DNA from: Eleginops maclovinus
Taxonomy: Eukaryota; Chordata; Actinopteri; Perciformes; Eleginopidae
Direction: 5' to 3'
Length of the DNA stretch: 64,000 nucleotides
Assembly (NCBI RefSeq): GCF_036324505.1
Contig: NC_086370.1
Location: forward strand, 3,033,453 to 3,097,452
Shown here: positions 10,115 through 21,733 of the stretch, piece by piece
Numbering within the stretch: position 1 is the stretch's first letter
Layout: every line of letters begins with the position of its first letter
The notes under the pieces: generated by a model
Seen by the model: the letters and a program-made list of their open reading frames with translations, nothing else
The model's database searches: none
What the model was told of the DNA's origin: nothing
Translations under genes and position numbers: made by a program

Positions 10115-11469
10115 CTGAGGAACAAGACATGTATTTGAAAAAAAGTCACATTCTACACTTCTATGAAACAGACTCAATCAGTTGGTCTGAAGGCCTCACT
10201 AATCAGTTTGAGCAGAAACATTAAAAGCACTTTGTAGAAGCCTCCAGTTAACAGGGCCCCCTTTGAGAAGTATTATCAAATTGAGTGCAATCCAGCTCCA
10301 GTTATTGGACACTATACTGCAGTCATGTGGACTCGAGTCACCCTTCTCTGTCTTTACTTGGGACTTGACTTGGACTTCACTGCTAAGACTTGTGACTGAC
10401 TTGTGACTTGCCAAACAGTGACTTGGTCCCACCTCTGCTATACTGTCATAATGACACTATAGTAGAGAGATGTGATAATGCATGACCAAACACAGGTAAG
10501 GTGCCGGTGTTTAACCGTCATGTTTCTCTAAAAGTTTTGTTTTGCAAGTTAGTGTGGCATATTTGTCTGCCAAATCATAAATAAAGGTTTTGAATTATAA
10601 TTGAAAACAGCAAGGGGCAACTTTATTTAAGTATTTATTATGATATTTAAAAAGTGGAAATGATGAAAATACTATGTAGATTTAGCCAAACCATCTCATT
10701 TCTATCTTTCCTTTAATGAGCACAGTAGCAGTGACTGGGACAGTGGAACAAAGGTGATTAAGGTTGGGTTGTATTCAGTTAGATTTGGTTTTATGACCGA
10801 CTATCTCTACTCAGTGATGCAATAATAAGTCCATTAAATAACACAATAGTCCTGCTCTGCTTCTGAAGACATCTATGCGCGGATAGAGAGCATATGGGAC
10901 CTGCAGTCACTGCTCCACAAACCACCCTCTTCAGAAAATACCAACTATATATTAACTTTAGGATATTTAAATAACATATCTGAAAGTGTTGTTCCCAAAT
11001 GTGATGTTGTTAAATTTAAGAGGACCCCAAAACATATCTCCAGATACATTTGAACAGCAAACTCATCTCTCCCTACAGAGAAACGACCTGGACTTGAACA
11101 TTCCATTATCACCATGGTGCTGGTCGCCATTTTGTTTTGTCAATTTCAGACACTAAATTCGGAAATTTCGCAGGCCGTTAAACAAAAATAACGGGGTTTT
11201 CCAATCGCTACACCTTCGTTTACACATTATACAGCTGTTCTGACAAAGTCTGCCCAGTTCTATCGTATATTTTTCATTTCACAGCGTAAAAACGTTGAGC
11301 GACCCCAAATTCAGTTATTTCTGACTTTCAAGCCAACATTCCATAATGTCTCAATCTTAATGTTCAACTATTTCCCGTAATTAAATGCAAATGTCTTACT
11401 GATTTTAACTCTAAATGACTAAAGAAACATTTATAAATACATTTGCCATGAAATGAATTTAATATTTAC
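10115..11469 (-). other. intron 1 of the YAVP-repeat gene, with a dispersed repeat
   Basis: This 1355-base intron has a GTAAAT donor and a TTGTTCCTCAG acceptor. Within it, 10,320-10,440 holds repeated gacttg/acttgtgac motifs and ends ttggtcccacctctgc. That block resembles a common non-autonomous DNA repeat of fish. The remainder shows nothing recognisable. Confidence 0.5.
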
Positions 11470-11542
11470 CAGCAAAGCCAGTGAACCATCGTGTGACACG
11501 GGTCAGCAGGTGCTCCAGCGCAGGGGGTCCAGACGAAGCCAT
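11470..11542 (-). CDS. first coding exon of the YAVP-repeat gene
   Basis: ATG at 11542-11540 lies in a good context (aacATGg). It is followed by 24 codons (MASSGPPALEHLLTRVTRWF then TGFA) and one base before a GTAAAT donor. The leftover base completes a glycine codon with the exon at 10,114. The start codon is ~150 bases downstream of the expected start site for the TATA box at 11,726. The segment LEHLLTRVTRWF would form a short amphipathic helix. No family recognised. Confidence 0.6.
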
Positions 11543-11718
11543 GTTTTCAGCTGGTAGTGTTTACTGTAGATTTACTGAAGGGGTTTCTGAAGCTCAGTTA
11601 TCCAACAGTTGGTTTTCAGGAAGTTTTTCGGATCAGAAATCAAAGATTTCAACTCTCCAGGTTTTGCAGGTGAACTTGTGTCAAGTCTGAGTGCAAATGA
11701 CGGATTGAAGCTCTGCAG

Positions 11719-11726
11719 CTTTTATA
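11719..11726 (-). promoter_or_regulatory. TATA box (TATAAAAG) of the YAVP-repeat gene
   Basis: The minus strand reads GGTATAAAAGCTGCAG. Transcription would start ~25-30 bases downstream, near 11,692, leaving a ~150-base 5' UTR before the ATG at 11,542. The LINE that begins near 11,880 is inserted only ~150 bases upstream of this TATA box, so it interrupts or borders the proximal promoter. Confidence 0.6.
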
Positions 11727-11924
11727 CCCTCGGTAGAACGTCCCGCTCGGTTGCCATGACTTTCACTGTGCGTGAGCGAGTGAGGGCGATCATATACAGT
11801 ACATTTGGGATGTAAATGGGAGATTGTTTGTTTAAAGTAGCTGTTTCCATACGGAAATGTATGCGTATGAAGCCTCATGATGATGAACACACACTCGAGT
11901 CTCTACATTTGACCCAGAACAAGA

Positions 11925-14312
11925 TAATCTGGTGCTCAGATGTGGAGATCATTTCTTCGGACTGTTCTCCCAGCCTAGAGCACATCATGATCGGATGCCG
12001 GCCTTTTTATCTGCCGAGGGAGTTCACATCTGTTGTTCTAACAGCAGTGTATGTTCCGCCGCACGCTGACAACAACACAGCGCTGGAGGAGCTGTATGGG
12101 ATTATCGACAGGACAGAGACTTCTCGGCCAGAGGCCGCATTTATTGTGGCCGGGGATTTTAACAGAGCCAACATGAAGAAAGTCCTGCCGAAATACTATC
12201 AGCACGTCAGCTGCCCCACGCGCGGTGGAAATACACTGGACCATGTTTACACTCCTTTCCGGCATGGATATAAAGCCCTCCCCCGCCCCCCCTTCGGCAA
12301 GTCAGACCACATATCCCTTCTTCTGCTCCCCGTTTACCGGCAGAGACTGAAGAGGGACCGACCTGTGACAAGGACAGTGCAGCGTTGGTCCGAGCAGTCT
12401 GACTCTGCTCTCCGCCACTGCTTTGGCATCACGGAGTGGTGTGTGTTTGAGGAGGACGATATAAACACACACACTGACGCGGTCATTTGCTACATCGGCA
12501 AATGCATCGATGACGTCGTGCCGCGGATTACTGTACGGACATTCCCAAATGAGAAGCCCTGGATAAACGGCGAGGTCCGAGCTAAACTTAAAGCACGGGC
12601 CATTGCGCACAGCGGCGGTGATTTGGATGAGTACAGGAATTCCAGGTATGCACTCCGGAGAGCTATTAGCAGTGCGAAAAGACAATACAGGGACAAGGTG
12701 GAGTCGAACTACAAGGGCTCCAACGCCAGAAACATGTGGTCTGGACTAAAAACAATAACAGACTACAAAAGGACAAAGAGTGGTGCTGAGGAAGTGTCTG
12801 CATCTCTCCCAGATGAACTGAACACATTTTATGCACGCTTTGAGAAGCCCCCGGCTGTGGAGGCACAAAAGGCCCAGGATCCCTGCTCACTGGTTTTAAC
12901 CAGTGCAGATGTGTGTAGATCTCTGAAAAGGATCAACGCACACAGGGCTCCAGGACCTGATGGCATCCCTGGCCGTGCTCTCAAGGTGTGTGCAGTTCAG
13001 CTGGCAGATGTGTTCACAGACATTTTCAATAGGTCACTGCTCCAGTCTGTAGTCCCCACATGTTTTAAAGAGTCCATCATTGTCCCTGTCCCCAAAAAGA
13101 CAAAACCCATCTGCCTCAATGACTACCGCCCAGTTGCACTCACCTCCATCATCATGAAGTGCTTTGAGCGGTTAGTCAAAACTTTTATCACCTCCTCCCT
13201 CCCTGACTCACTGGACCCCCTGCAGTTTGCCTACAGAGCAAACAGGGTCCACGGTTGATGCCATCTCCCTCACCCTCCACACTGCCCTCTCCCACCTGGA
13301 CCAGAGGAACACTTATGTGAGAATGCTGTTCATTGACTACAGTTCAGCATTCAACACCATTGTGCCCTCCAAGCCACTTTAAACCCCGGCCCTTGGGGGC
13401 CCAAAAAACAGCCCCCCGGGGGAGGGAAATCATGAGTTTGCGGGCAGACCCCAGGCCCCAGTGGGGAGGGGGAAAAATCACATCCCCCCCTTTTTTGACC
13501 CCAACCCCGGGGGCCCCTCGGGGTTTTTTGTGGGGGGGGGGTCCGCCCTCTCCTCTATTTCCCTGTTCACGCACGGCCCTGCTTTGGCCACAAAAGCCCA
13601 AACCATAAAAAAGTTTGCTGACGACACAAACCGTCTTGGGCCTGACACAGACGGCGACGAGACGGCGTCCCTAGGGAGGTCAAAACCCTGACATTTTTTT
13701 GGGGGCCAGGAAAAAACAACCTCCATTAAAACCGTCAGCAAAAAAAAGGAAACTGATTGTGGACTAAAAGGAAGAGGCAGAGAAGGCACACACCCCATCC
13801 CATGGGGGGGGAAACCCCTGTGGAGAAGTCAGCAGGCTTGGGTTTCCCGGGGGAAAAACATCAGTGAGGCCCTGACAGGGACACATCAAAAACCAGGGTC
13901 ATATCCAAGAGGGCCCGACAGGGGCTTTTTTTCCCGCAGGCTGGGGGGAAGTTCAACTTTGGACCCGGGGGAAACTCTGCAATTTCTACAGGTGCCCCAA
14001 AATCGGGGTTTCCCCGACGGGTGCCTTCCCCCCCTTGTTGGGCAGTTTCACCGCCCCCCCCCCCTTTAGCCCTACGAGGGGGAAAAACTCTCAGCACATA
14101 ACCGGGACGGAGCTCCCACCCAGGGAGGCCCTCTACCCCCCAGGGGTTTGGGGAAGAAGGCCGGTAGGTTTTAAAAAAAAAACCCAAAAAAAAACCCCCA
14201 CCCCCACTTCTTTTGTCTGCTCCCGCCCGGGCAGACGGAACCGCAGCACCCGGACCAAGACCCCCAACTCAGAGACTTTTTTTATCCCAAAAAGTATAAA
14301 TTTGAACTCCTG
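11925..14312 (+). pseudogene. L2-like ORF2 (endonuclease-reverse transcriptase), truncated and smeared
   Basis: The clean part encodes the C-terminal half of an APE endonuclease: SRPEAAFIVAGDFNRAN, then GNTLDHVYTP, then GKSDHISLLL with the SDH motif. A linker and the N-terminal RT follow ([32 protein letters not shown]). An extra G near 13,250 shifts the frame relative to the copy at 39-40.5 kb (RANRVHG against RANRSTDDA). From 13,373 the RT is still traceable as smeared DNA (tttgctgacgacacaaaccg for the FADD box) down to gaactcctga at ~14,312. The 5' truncation is typical of LINE insertion. Confidence 0.8.
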
Positions 14313-14361
14313 AGTTTGTGTAATTTGTTACTCACAACTGTTTTTAGTCCACACATACTTA

Positions 14362-16067
14362 CAGGGTATGAAAAAGTTTGGGCACCCCCGAGTTTTCATG
14401 ACATTTTTTTTCCCCTTTAAAAAGAGATCACAGAAACAAATTTGTTTTCACAAAAAGATGTAAAAAGGGTTTTAGTGTTTTCCAGCCCAAAATTCTTAGG
14501 GTAGCATTACATATTTTATTAAAATAAAAAAAAATGAAAAAAAGGGGATGTAAAAAATTTTGGGCCCCCCTTATAAATAGCTTTTTTAAACACCTGTACG
14601 GAATTTATGCTAATTTTGCTGCAAAAAAATTTGCTTTAAATTAGCTCATTAGACCTTCAATTCCCAAAGACAGGTAAAAACCCAATCATGAAAAAGGTTT
14701 TTTAAAAAGGGAAATTTTGCTGGCGTGCCGGGGCCTGGGTTTTCTTTTTTAGGGGGGGCAAGAGGGGGACCTAAAAAACAACTCTCCACTGCCCGAAAGC
14801 AAAGATAATCCAACATTTTAAATTAGGGAAGGGGTAAAAAAAAATTTCTGCCCGGGTTTTTAAATGTTGTCCCCACAGTCAGAAACGTATTTGGGAAAAA
14901 TGGGGGGGCCCCCAAGGCCAGTCCGTGTAAAAGGAAAAAATGGGGTAGGCCGAAAAAATGGGGGAAAGGGCCCACAGGCGGGGATGGTGAAAATGGCCCC
15001 CAAAAGAAAGCCACGCCCCCTCCAAAAACAACAACAACATCTGGCTGCTAAAGGTGTATTTGGTTCCCCGTTCCACAATCCAGGTATTTTCCCACCGGGA
15101 AAGAGTAAATTGGAAGGGTGATGGAAAAAACCCTTTTTCCTGGTGTTAATCAAAAAAAAGTTCCAGAGGTATGAAAAAAGCCCCAACCCCCGGGGGGGCC
15201 CCAAAGCCGAAGCTTTTTTGGAACAAAATACTGTGGTCAGTGAGACCAAGATTGGTTTTTTGGGAAAAAACATAAACCAGGTGGGCATGGCAAAAAAAAC
15301 CCAAAAACTGCATTCAATAAAAAACTTGTTTTGCCCACTGAAAATTTTTGGGTGGAGGATCTTTATGTTTTTGGGGCTGTGTGGCTAGCACAGGTATTTG
15401 GGAAAACTTTTTAAAAGTTGGGGGGCCACATTTTTCCCTTACGTCCAGGAGTTTTTTGAAAAGAATGTTTAGAGTCAGTCACAAATTTTAAGCAAACCCC
15501 GGGGGTTTGGGTTTTTTTCAGCAGGAAAAATTTGACCCTAAGCACCCATCAAAATCCACCAAGGAATTCATGCAGAAGCACCGGTCAAAGTTTTTGGAAA
15601 AAGGCCATCCCAGTCCCCAGACCTTAACATCATTGAAAATGTATGGATTTATTTTTTTAAAAGGGTCCCGGGAGGAGGCCAAGAAACCCGACTGAACTGG
15701 AGCCTTTTGTGTGGAAGAAAGGGCCCAAAAAACACCCGCCAGGCCTTTAAGGGTTTGTCTGGGCCAAAAGGAGGCTTACCGGGGGCCCTTAAATTTCCGC
15801 AAAAGGAGGCCCAAAACTAAAAAATTAAAAAGGAAAATTTTTTTTAGGGGTGCCCCAAAATTTTTGCACATGCCTTTTTTTTGTTTTAATGCCATAAACA
15901 TGTTTTTTGTTTTTACCCAAAAAAAGTTATTTCCCCTACTGAGATGTTTTTTGTTACCCCCCGGGATAAAAAATTTTTAAAATTAAAATTCTTTCTTCAA
16001 AAACTCAGCAAGTGACCAAAGGGTGAGGGGGTTTTCCCAAGGGGGGCCCAAAAATTTTTCATACATG
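14362..16067 (+). mobile_element. Tc1-like element nested in the L2 3' UTR (smeared sequence)
   Basis: The left end reads cagggtatgaaaaagtttgg. The right end, inverted, reads catgtatgaaaaatttttgg, with TA on both sides (14,360-14,361 and 16,068-16,069). A transposase fragment at 15,507-15,695 reads DPKHPSKSTKEFMQKHRSKF, corresponding to the DNDPKHTS...W catalytic region of Tc1 transposases. L2 3' UTR sequence resumes after the right TA. Errors prevent any judgement on coding integrity. Confidence 0.75.
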
Positions 16068-17983
16068 TATATATATTTATTTTAACCAAAACTGCCCTAC
16101 ATATCGTTTTTTAGTACACATAAACTTTTAATTAAAAACCCTATCCCGGGTATATCCCTCTGTTTAGTAATATAAGGGATCTGTCCATCCCCCTCATTCA
16201 ACAGTGGGAAAAATGTTTTAAAAACCTCAAGGATTCCCCAAAAATTTATATATTTCCCCATCCTCAAATCTTTATTTGATATTGTAAAAATTTTTTCCTC
16301 TTTTTGCACTAAATTTTTTTTTATGTTTTTGCACCATGTAGGGGGGAGTTTTTTGGGGGGAGCAGCGACATAAAATTTTTATTGCCAAAAATATACGCTG
16401 TTCTGCGGGGCATATGACAAAAAAAAACCTTGGGAAAATTTTAAACCTTTAAAAAAAAGTTAAAGAAGAAAAAACCGTCAATATTATTTATTTTGTTTTT
16501 TTTTTTTAAAGTTAGCCTACGGGTTTGAGATATAAATTCAGTTAATGGGAAAAGTGCCCCCCCTTTTTCATTAAACACTGAAAAAAATTGCTCAGGGTTT
16601 TAAAAATTAAACAAAAGAAAACTTGGATTTTCTTTTCGCTATAAGGTGAACTTTTTGTTTTTTAACAGTAGCCTAAATGTGGGTTTTCCCGGAAACCCGG
16701 CACCTTGTGTTGCTTTTACTTACAAAAATTTCAAGCTCTGACCCTTAAAGATTAATGGAAAATTTACAGAAAATAATAACAATAAAAAAAAAATGTTATT
16801 TAACTATCAATTATTAGTTTTGGAGATGCATGCGTATTTGACTAAAAGTTCATCAAAAACATTTATTTTCCCCTGCCTTCAAGTGCGCAAAGGTAACAAT
16901 ACCCAAACTTCAATTTTTTCAATTAACATTTTATTTTTTTTAATTGTTATCCCAGTAGCATGAAAAGTCAAACGAAAAGACAATAGATAAAACCCCAGTT
17001 TTTTCACCATTTAAAAAACCTTTTAACCCTTCAAAAAAAAAGCACCAGGGTCCCAAAAACCCTTTACGACCCCCGTCCAAACCCCGACATTTAAACTTCC
17101 CCCCCTTGATGTCGCTACAAAACCACACACAGATCACTTCTCTCCCACGCAGGACACTGAAACCCCCAGTTTTACCTCTCTCAATCCCTCATGTAATGCA
17201 GGGGTGACTTCATTTACTCAAAATACAAAGAAAACATTGAGGATTTGTACACGTAATTTTTTCTCATTTCCCCGATCGCAACCAATAGAAATGGAGATCC
17301 AACCCTCCACATACCCCCCCCACGCCCCTCCGGGGGGTGGTACTTGAAATTGAAAGAAAAGGGCCCTTTTGGAAAAAACAATTCCCAGCCTGCGCCTTAA
17401 AATACAGGCCTCATTTGGATTTTTTAACTCCCGGGGGGTTTTTTCCTGTGGGTTTTTTTGTTGTTGTTGTTGTTTGGGGTTGTTTTTTTGAGATATTGGT
17501 TTATGTTAGGCTGTGAAAAAGAATTTCCCCCCGGGGACAAAAATCTAATCTCAACTACTCTCATTTTAAACTTCCAAAAGAGGATACAAACCAATTATTT
17601 TGGGCCGAAAAAATTTAATCATTAAACGGGAAAACCCCAAATTTTATCGGACCGAATATGCACAAAAAAAGGGGGGGGTCATTGGGCAAGAACAGGACAC
17701 ACCCCAAATTCATCTATGGGGACCCTTTTTTAAAACCCCTGGTTACATCTCGACAGGTTTAAAGGCGGGGATGAAGAATACTCAGATCCCCTTTTCTTTG
17801 AAAAATTTTTGATTTCAAAAGGTTCTGGGGAAAGGACGGAGAGTATCATTATGACTAAGTTTTTAAAGTAAAGGTTCTTGTTTTTCAGAAGGGCTTTCGG
17901 GGTTTTTGTTATTGTGGTTTTATATTATCCCCGATATGTAAAGCAATTTAGGGACTGGGAAAAATTGTTTGGTTGGATAACTG

Positions 17984-18483
17984 NNNNNNNNNNNNNNNNN
18001 NNNNNNNNNNNNNNNNNNNNNNNNNNNNNNNNNNNNNNNNNNNNNNNNNNNNNNNNNNNNNNNNNNNNNNNNNNNNNNNNNNNNNNNNNNNNNNNNNNNN
18101 NNNNNNNNNNNNNNNNNNNNNNNNNNNNNNNNNNNNNNNNNNNNNNNNNNNNNNNNNNNNNNNNNNNNNNNNNNNNNNNNNNNNNNNNNNNNNNNNNNNN
18201 NNNNNNNNNNNNNNNNNNNNNNNNNNNNNNNNNNNNNNNNNNNNNNNNNNNNNNNNNNNNNNNNNNNNNNNNNNNNNNNNNNNNNNNNNNNNNNNNNNNN
18301 NNNNNNNNNNNNNNNNNNNNNNNNNNNNNNNNNNNNNNNNNNNNNNNNNNNNNNNNNNNNNNNNNNNNNNNNNNNNNNNNNNNNNNNNNNNNNNNNNNNN
18401 NNNNNNNNNNNNNNNNNNNNNNNNNNNNNNNNNNNNNNNNNNNNNNNNNNNNNNNNNNNNNNNNNNNNNNNNNNNNNNNNNNN
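17984..18483. other. assembly gap, 500 N
   Basis: Exactly 500 N, a placeholder length shared with the other two gaps. True size unknown. Open frames crossing it are artefacts. Confidence 1.
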
Positions 18484-19639
18484 AACAATTTTAGCTTTAT
18501 GTACTGGGCTAAAAAACAACCCACCGTAATCACCAAAAAGGGACAAATAATCCCCCCAGAAACGTAAATTATCTTTTAAAGTTCCGCTCAATATATTGTT
18601 ATTCAAACAGTATGTTTTTCCCCTTTCAGTCAAAATTTTCTCTAGCAGGGGGGCTTGAACTACCCACACTTTCCATTTTACAAACCCATTAATTCCTTCC
18701 TCCACACTTGAACCCTTTTCCAAAGGCATCGGTTGGGGAAAATGAAAAAAAGACCCCCTTTTTCTTTCAAAAGGCCAAAGGGCTCGTTTTATAGCCCCAA
18801 CCCGTTTTGCAATGATCGTGGATTTGTATTAGCATTTTGCGAGGGGGTTTTTTTTCGAAGTTGTGGGCTTTTTCGCCGTCCTTGTGGGATTTTTAAAACT
18901 CTTATTGGCTTTTGTCTCACAAAACCAGGGCCAAGAACAACTTATTAGAGTTTCGGGGAAATTTAAGGCCCACAAAATACGAATTTTATAGAAGATTTGC
19001 AGGGCTGCGGAAAAACGGTCACTGACGTGGAAAGCTCAACAGGTCCCGCGCTATGCATTTTTTGGGGTAAATTCCCTACATGTTAAGTGCATTTTTCCCC
19101 ATACCCCGTTTAAGTAATTGCAACTGACCCCTCGTTATTTATCCACCTGAATAGTTTTTTCTTAAAGAACTCAATCCAAGGCTGGGGGGTGGGTTAAAAA
19201 ACAAAATTTCTTTTCGACTTAATGTGCCCGAATATTTTATTTTTCCCCCAAAAAAAGGTGAAACGCACATTTTTTCTTTTTTAAATTCAATGTAAACCTG
19301 TCCATAGAGTGTAGTAAAGGAGTGCACGCCCACATACACCTCTGTTTCCTTCTAGAACCAATCTTTCTCGTCTGCATTTTTTGTGTTTTCACATCCTTTT
19401 CTTTGCCCCGTCCAGACAACATCCCGGCCTTCCCAAACCAACGACACCCAGTGACTCCCCCCTGCGCCTGGGGCGTTCTGGTTTTTACTCAAACCGGTGT
19501 GGCCCCCTACTGCGACCAGAGAGAACGTGGATGTCTCATATGTTGAATTAACAGGGCCCGAGAATATCTTCAAGGTACATAGAAGGAGAGACAGAAGTTC
19601 CTGAATTAAATCCCCCAAATTAACAATTTTTAACTAGTT

Positions 19640-20537
19640 TTAATCCATCAGGGCCAAAGACGACAGCTGCTATTGGGAACCCAACTCCCCTTTCCAAATG
19701 CTATTGGGCCCGTCGGGAAGGACCTCAGGGGAAATTACATCACAGGGCAAAGGGAAACCCAAGGCCCCCAAAATTTCCATTTCCCACCCAAGCACATTCA
19801 AAAACTTCAAAACCGTATGCTCTTTTTTGGTAGCCTTTTAAGGGGCCTCTTGAAAACATCCCATGCATTACCCACCTCCCCCCACTTTCATTGGGGGGCA
19901 ATGCAGTCGCAGGAAAATTCTCCTGGCATTCGCCAAACCCAGACTGGTCCATCAGAAAGAACCAGTTCCAATGCTCCTGAGTCCAGTGGCGGCGTGCTTA
20001 CACCATCACATCCGACACTTGGCATTGTGCTTGGTGATGTATGGCTTGCATGCATCCGCTCGGCCCATGGAAACCCATGCCATGGAGCTCCCGGCTCACA
20101 GTTCTGGTGCTGATATTAATGACAGAGCTGGTTTGGAACTCTGCAGTTATCTAGTCGGCAGACTTTGGCGTCTTTTACGCACTATGCGCCTCAGCACTCG
20201 GCAACCCCGCTCTGTAACTTTACGTGGTCTGACACTTCGTGGCAAGGTGTGGTTGTTCCTAAACATTTCCACTGTGCAATAATATCACTTACAGTCGATT
20301 GCGGAATATCTAGGAGAGGCGAAATTTCCCACACTGACTGCAATGGTGGCATCCTATTACAGAACCCACGTTCGAGTTCAGCGAGTCTCTTTAGAACGAC
20401 CTATTCTTTCACAAATGTTTATAAAGGCAGACTGCATGGCTAGGTGCTTGATTTTATACACCTGTGGCAAAGTGACTTAATGAAACACCTGAATTCAATG
20501 ATGGAGAGGATGTCCCAATATGTTTGTCTATATAGTG
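19640..20537 (-). mobile_element. Tc1/mariner relic
   Basis: The plus-strand right end reads caatatgtttgtctatatag then TGTA, a typical Tc1-type terminus. The minus strand carries degenerate transposase: WKCLGTTTPCHEVSDHVKLQ, then RTVSRELHGMGFHG, then ARRHWTQEHWNWFFLMDQSG and FGECQENFPATALPP. These resemble the HTH, RRELH and W-S-DES-F blocks of Tc1 transposases. Several in-frame stops break it. The left boundary is lost in poor sequence and my start coordinate is approximate. Confidence 0.7.
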
Positions 20538-20559
20538 TAGCTGTAGCTGTGTGTTGAGA

Positions 20560-21190
20560 CTGAGCAGCCTGCTGAAGCGCCCCACGCCTCCACCAAGACA
20601 GCAGATTCGGGCCGGAGATAAAAACTGACTTGTTTGCAGTCACTCAATCAATTGAAAGGCTTTTGAAGTTATGCTTTAGTACTTCTGTCTGCTGGTATGC
20701 AGTGTTGTTGGTGCCGACATGGATCACAACATTTCTTGCATGAGGATGTTTGCTCAGTAGTGGACCAGGTCAGCCAGATCCAAAACACTGGCACCAGGGA
20801 AGCAATATGTTGCATAGTTTTAGATTGAATATTTTGGACTATGGAAACACCAATAACCAGTGAAGCCGCAGGAGGTGGCTTTGTGGTCTCTGCAGTTGAG
20901 ATCCTTACTGTGTTCCCATTGCTCCTTCAGGCTAGGAGTAGAGCTAACCAGGGCCTTGGGTTTAGCCCAGCCAGGTATCAGCGGTCTGTAGGGATGCGGC
21001 AGTGGAGTCCACTTACCCGGCAGTTGTAGTTGTGGCAGCAGGGCCGTTGTGATTAAAGACTCAAGGATGTGTTTGACATCTTTATTTGGTATAACCGGAA
21101 ATTCTACTTTCCAACTCTGAGATCTTCTGGCTCAGGCGAAGGCAGCTGTCACATCCGGAGGGTGAGGTGAGTGTGGGCATGGCGGTGCCG
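20560..21190 (-). pseudogene. LINE ORF1 relic with SGNH/esterase-type domain
   Basis: The minus strand encodes a coiled-coil start (CDSCLRLSQKISELESRISG near 21,150). Further on comes HARNVVIHVGTNNTAYQQTE near 20,700, which fits the conserved H-x-G-x-N-(D/N) block of SGNH hydrolases. A segment SVFISGPNL follows near 20,610. In-frame stops occur. Coiled coil plus SGNH esterase is known from ORF1 proteins of CR1/L2-type LINEs, so this is probably an ORF1 fragment, separate from the L2 ORF2 copies here. Confidence 0.55.
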
Positions 21191-21539
21191 GGTGGTGGTC
21201 TTTGCACAGGCCTAAATATTGTACTTGCTTGCTGATGATCAGTCTCCCGTGGGTAGGGTTAAGATTTGTGGTTGGCTTGCAGGTTTGGTTGTGTTGTGTA
21301 TCTTCGCTAAAACAAACCAGGATCTTTCAGCCGTAACTTGCATCTGGTTAACACGAGTAGCATTTAGTGTCTCAGTATGACATTATATGACTCCGTTTAG
21401 ACGTGGTTCATATGGCGATGGTTAGGTAAAGTCAAAACATCTTTAATCATGATTGACTTAGGAACAATAGCCTGTATTTGAGTTGTGTATTGTGTGAAAC
21501 ATGATTAAACTAACCATCATCATTTGACTTTACAGGTGT

Positions 21540-21733
21540 GAAGCGTGAGACTGAGGAAGAATTTAAAGCTGGGAGGTGGATGTGAGGAGCATCAGTTCTC
21601 CAACATAACCAAGAACATGACCTACTCAAAAGAGGATTTTGAAGCTCTGGTGGAGCTGACCGCGTATAACATATCAAACAACAAGGAGAGCATCCGTGAA
21701 GCCTTGAACAGGGCCCTGGAGAAGAAGAATTAA
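21540..21733 (+). CDS. candidate terminal exon, short charged ORF
   Basis: A TTTGACTTTACAG acceptor is followed by a 62-codon frame ending MTYSKEDFEALVELTAYNIS, then NNKESIREALNRALEKKN and a TAA stop (21,731-21,733). A possible poly(A) signal AATAAA lies ~100 bases further (21,836). The reading frame has host-like codon texture, but upstream exons are not identified and the protein is unfamiliar. Confidence 0.35.

Larger units (their letters stand above)
11880..16460 (+). mobile_element. L2-like non-LTR retrotransposon, 5'-truncated, copy 1
   Basis: Contains ORF2 from the middle of the endonuclease domain onward, and a 3' UTR recognisable at 16,260-16,440. There, caaatctttattt ... tttttgcac ... 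attgccaaaaatatacgct matches the minus-strand L2 copy at 38.8-39.0 kb. A Tc1 element (14,362-16,067) is nested in the 3' UTR. Sequence quality collapses at 13,373, partway through the RT. Clade assignment (L2 within CR1/jockey-type) rests on family recognition, not alignment. Confidence 0.8.
13373..19980. other. low-quality stretch with neighbour-copy base errors
   Basis: Directly testable against the clean L2 copy: the genuine GCTCATCATTAAGCTCAGGG appears here as gccactttaaaccccggccc. Isolated bases are replaced by the adjacent base and runs are lengthened. The same texture continues through the nested Tc1 and beyond the 17,984-18,483 gap until about 19.98 kb. Outside the L2, Tc1 and late Tc1 relic, 16,460-19,640 shows nothing I can identify. 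Confidence 0.85.

Noticed and set aside
9500..10118. Leucine-rich minus frame and VGNS-repeat plus frame over the YAVP exon
   Set aside because: Shadow frames kept open by the 12-base repeat. Only the YAVP frame joins exon 1 in phase with proper splice sites.
13333..14313. Several proline/glycine-rich proteins
   Set aside because: Smeared L2 ORF2. The underlying codons are visible in copy 2 and these frames are artefacts.
17878..18729. Long plus- and minus-strand frames across 17.9-18.7 kb
   Set aside because: They consist of N translated as X; the gap is a placeholder.
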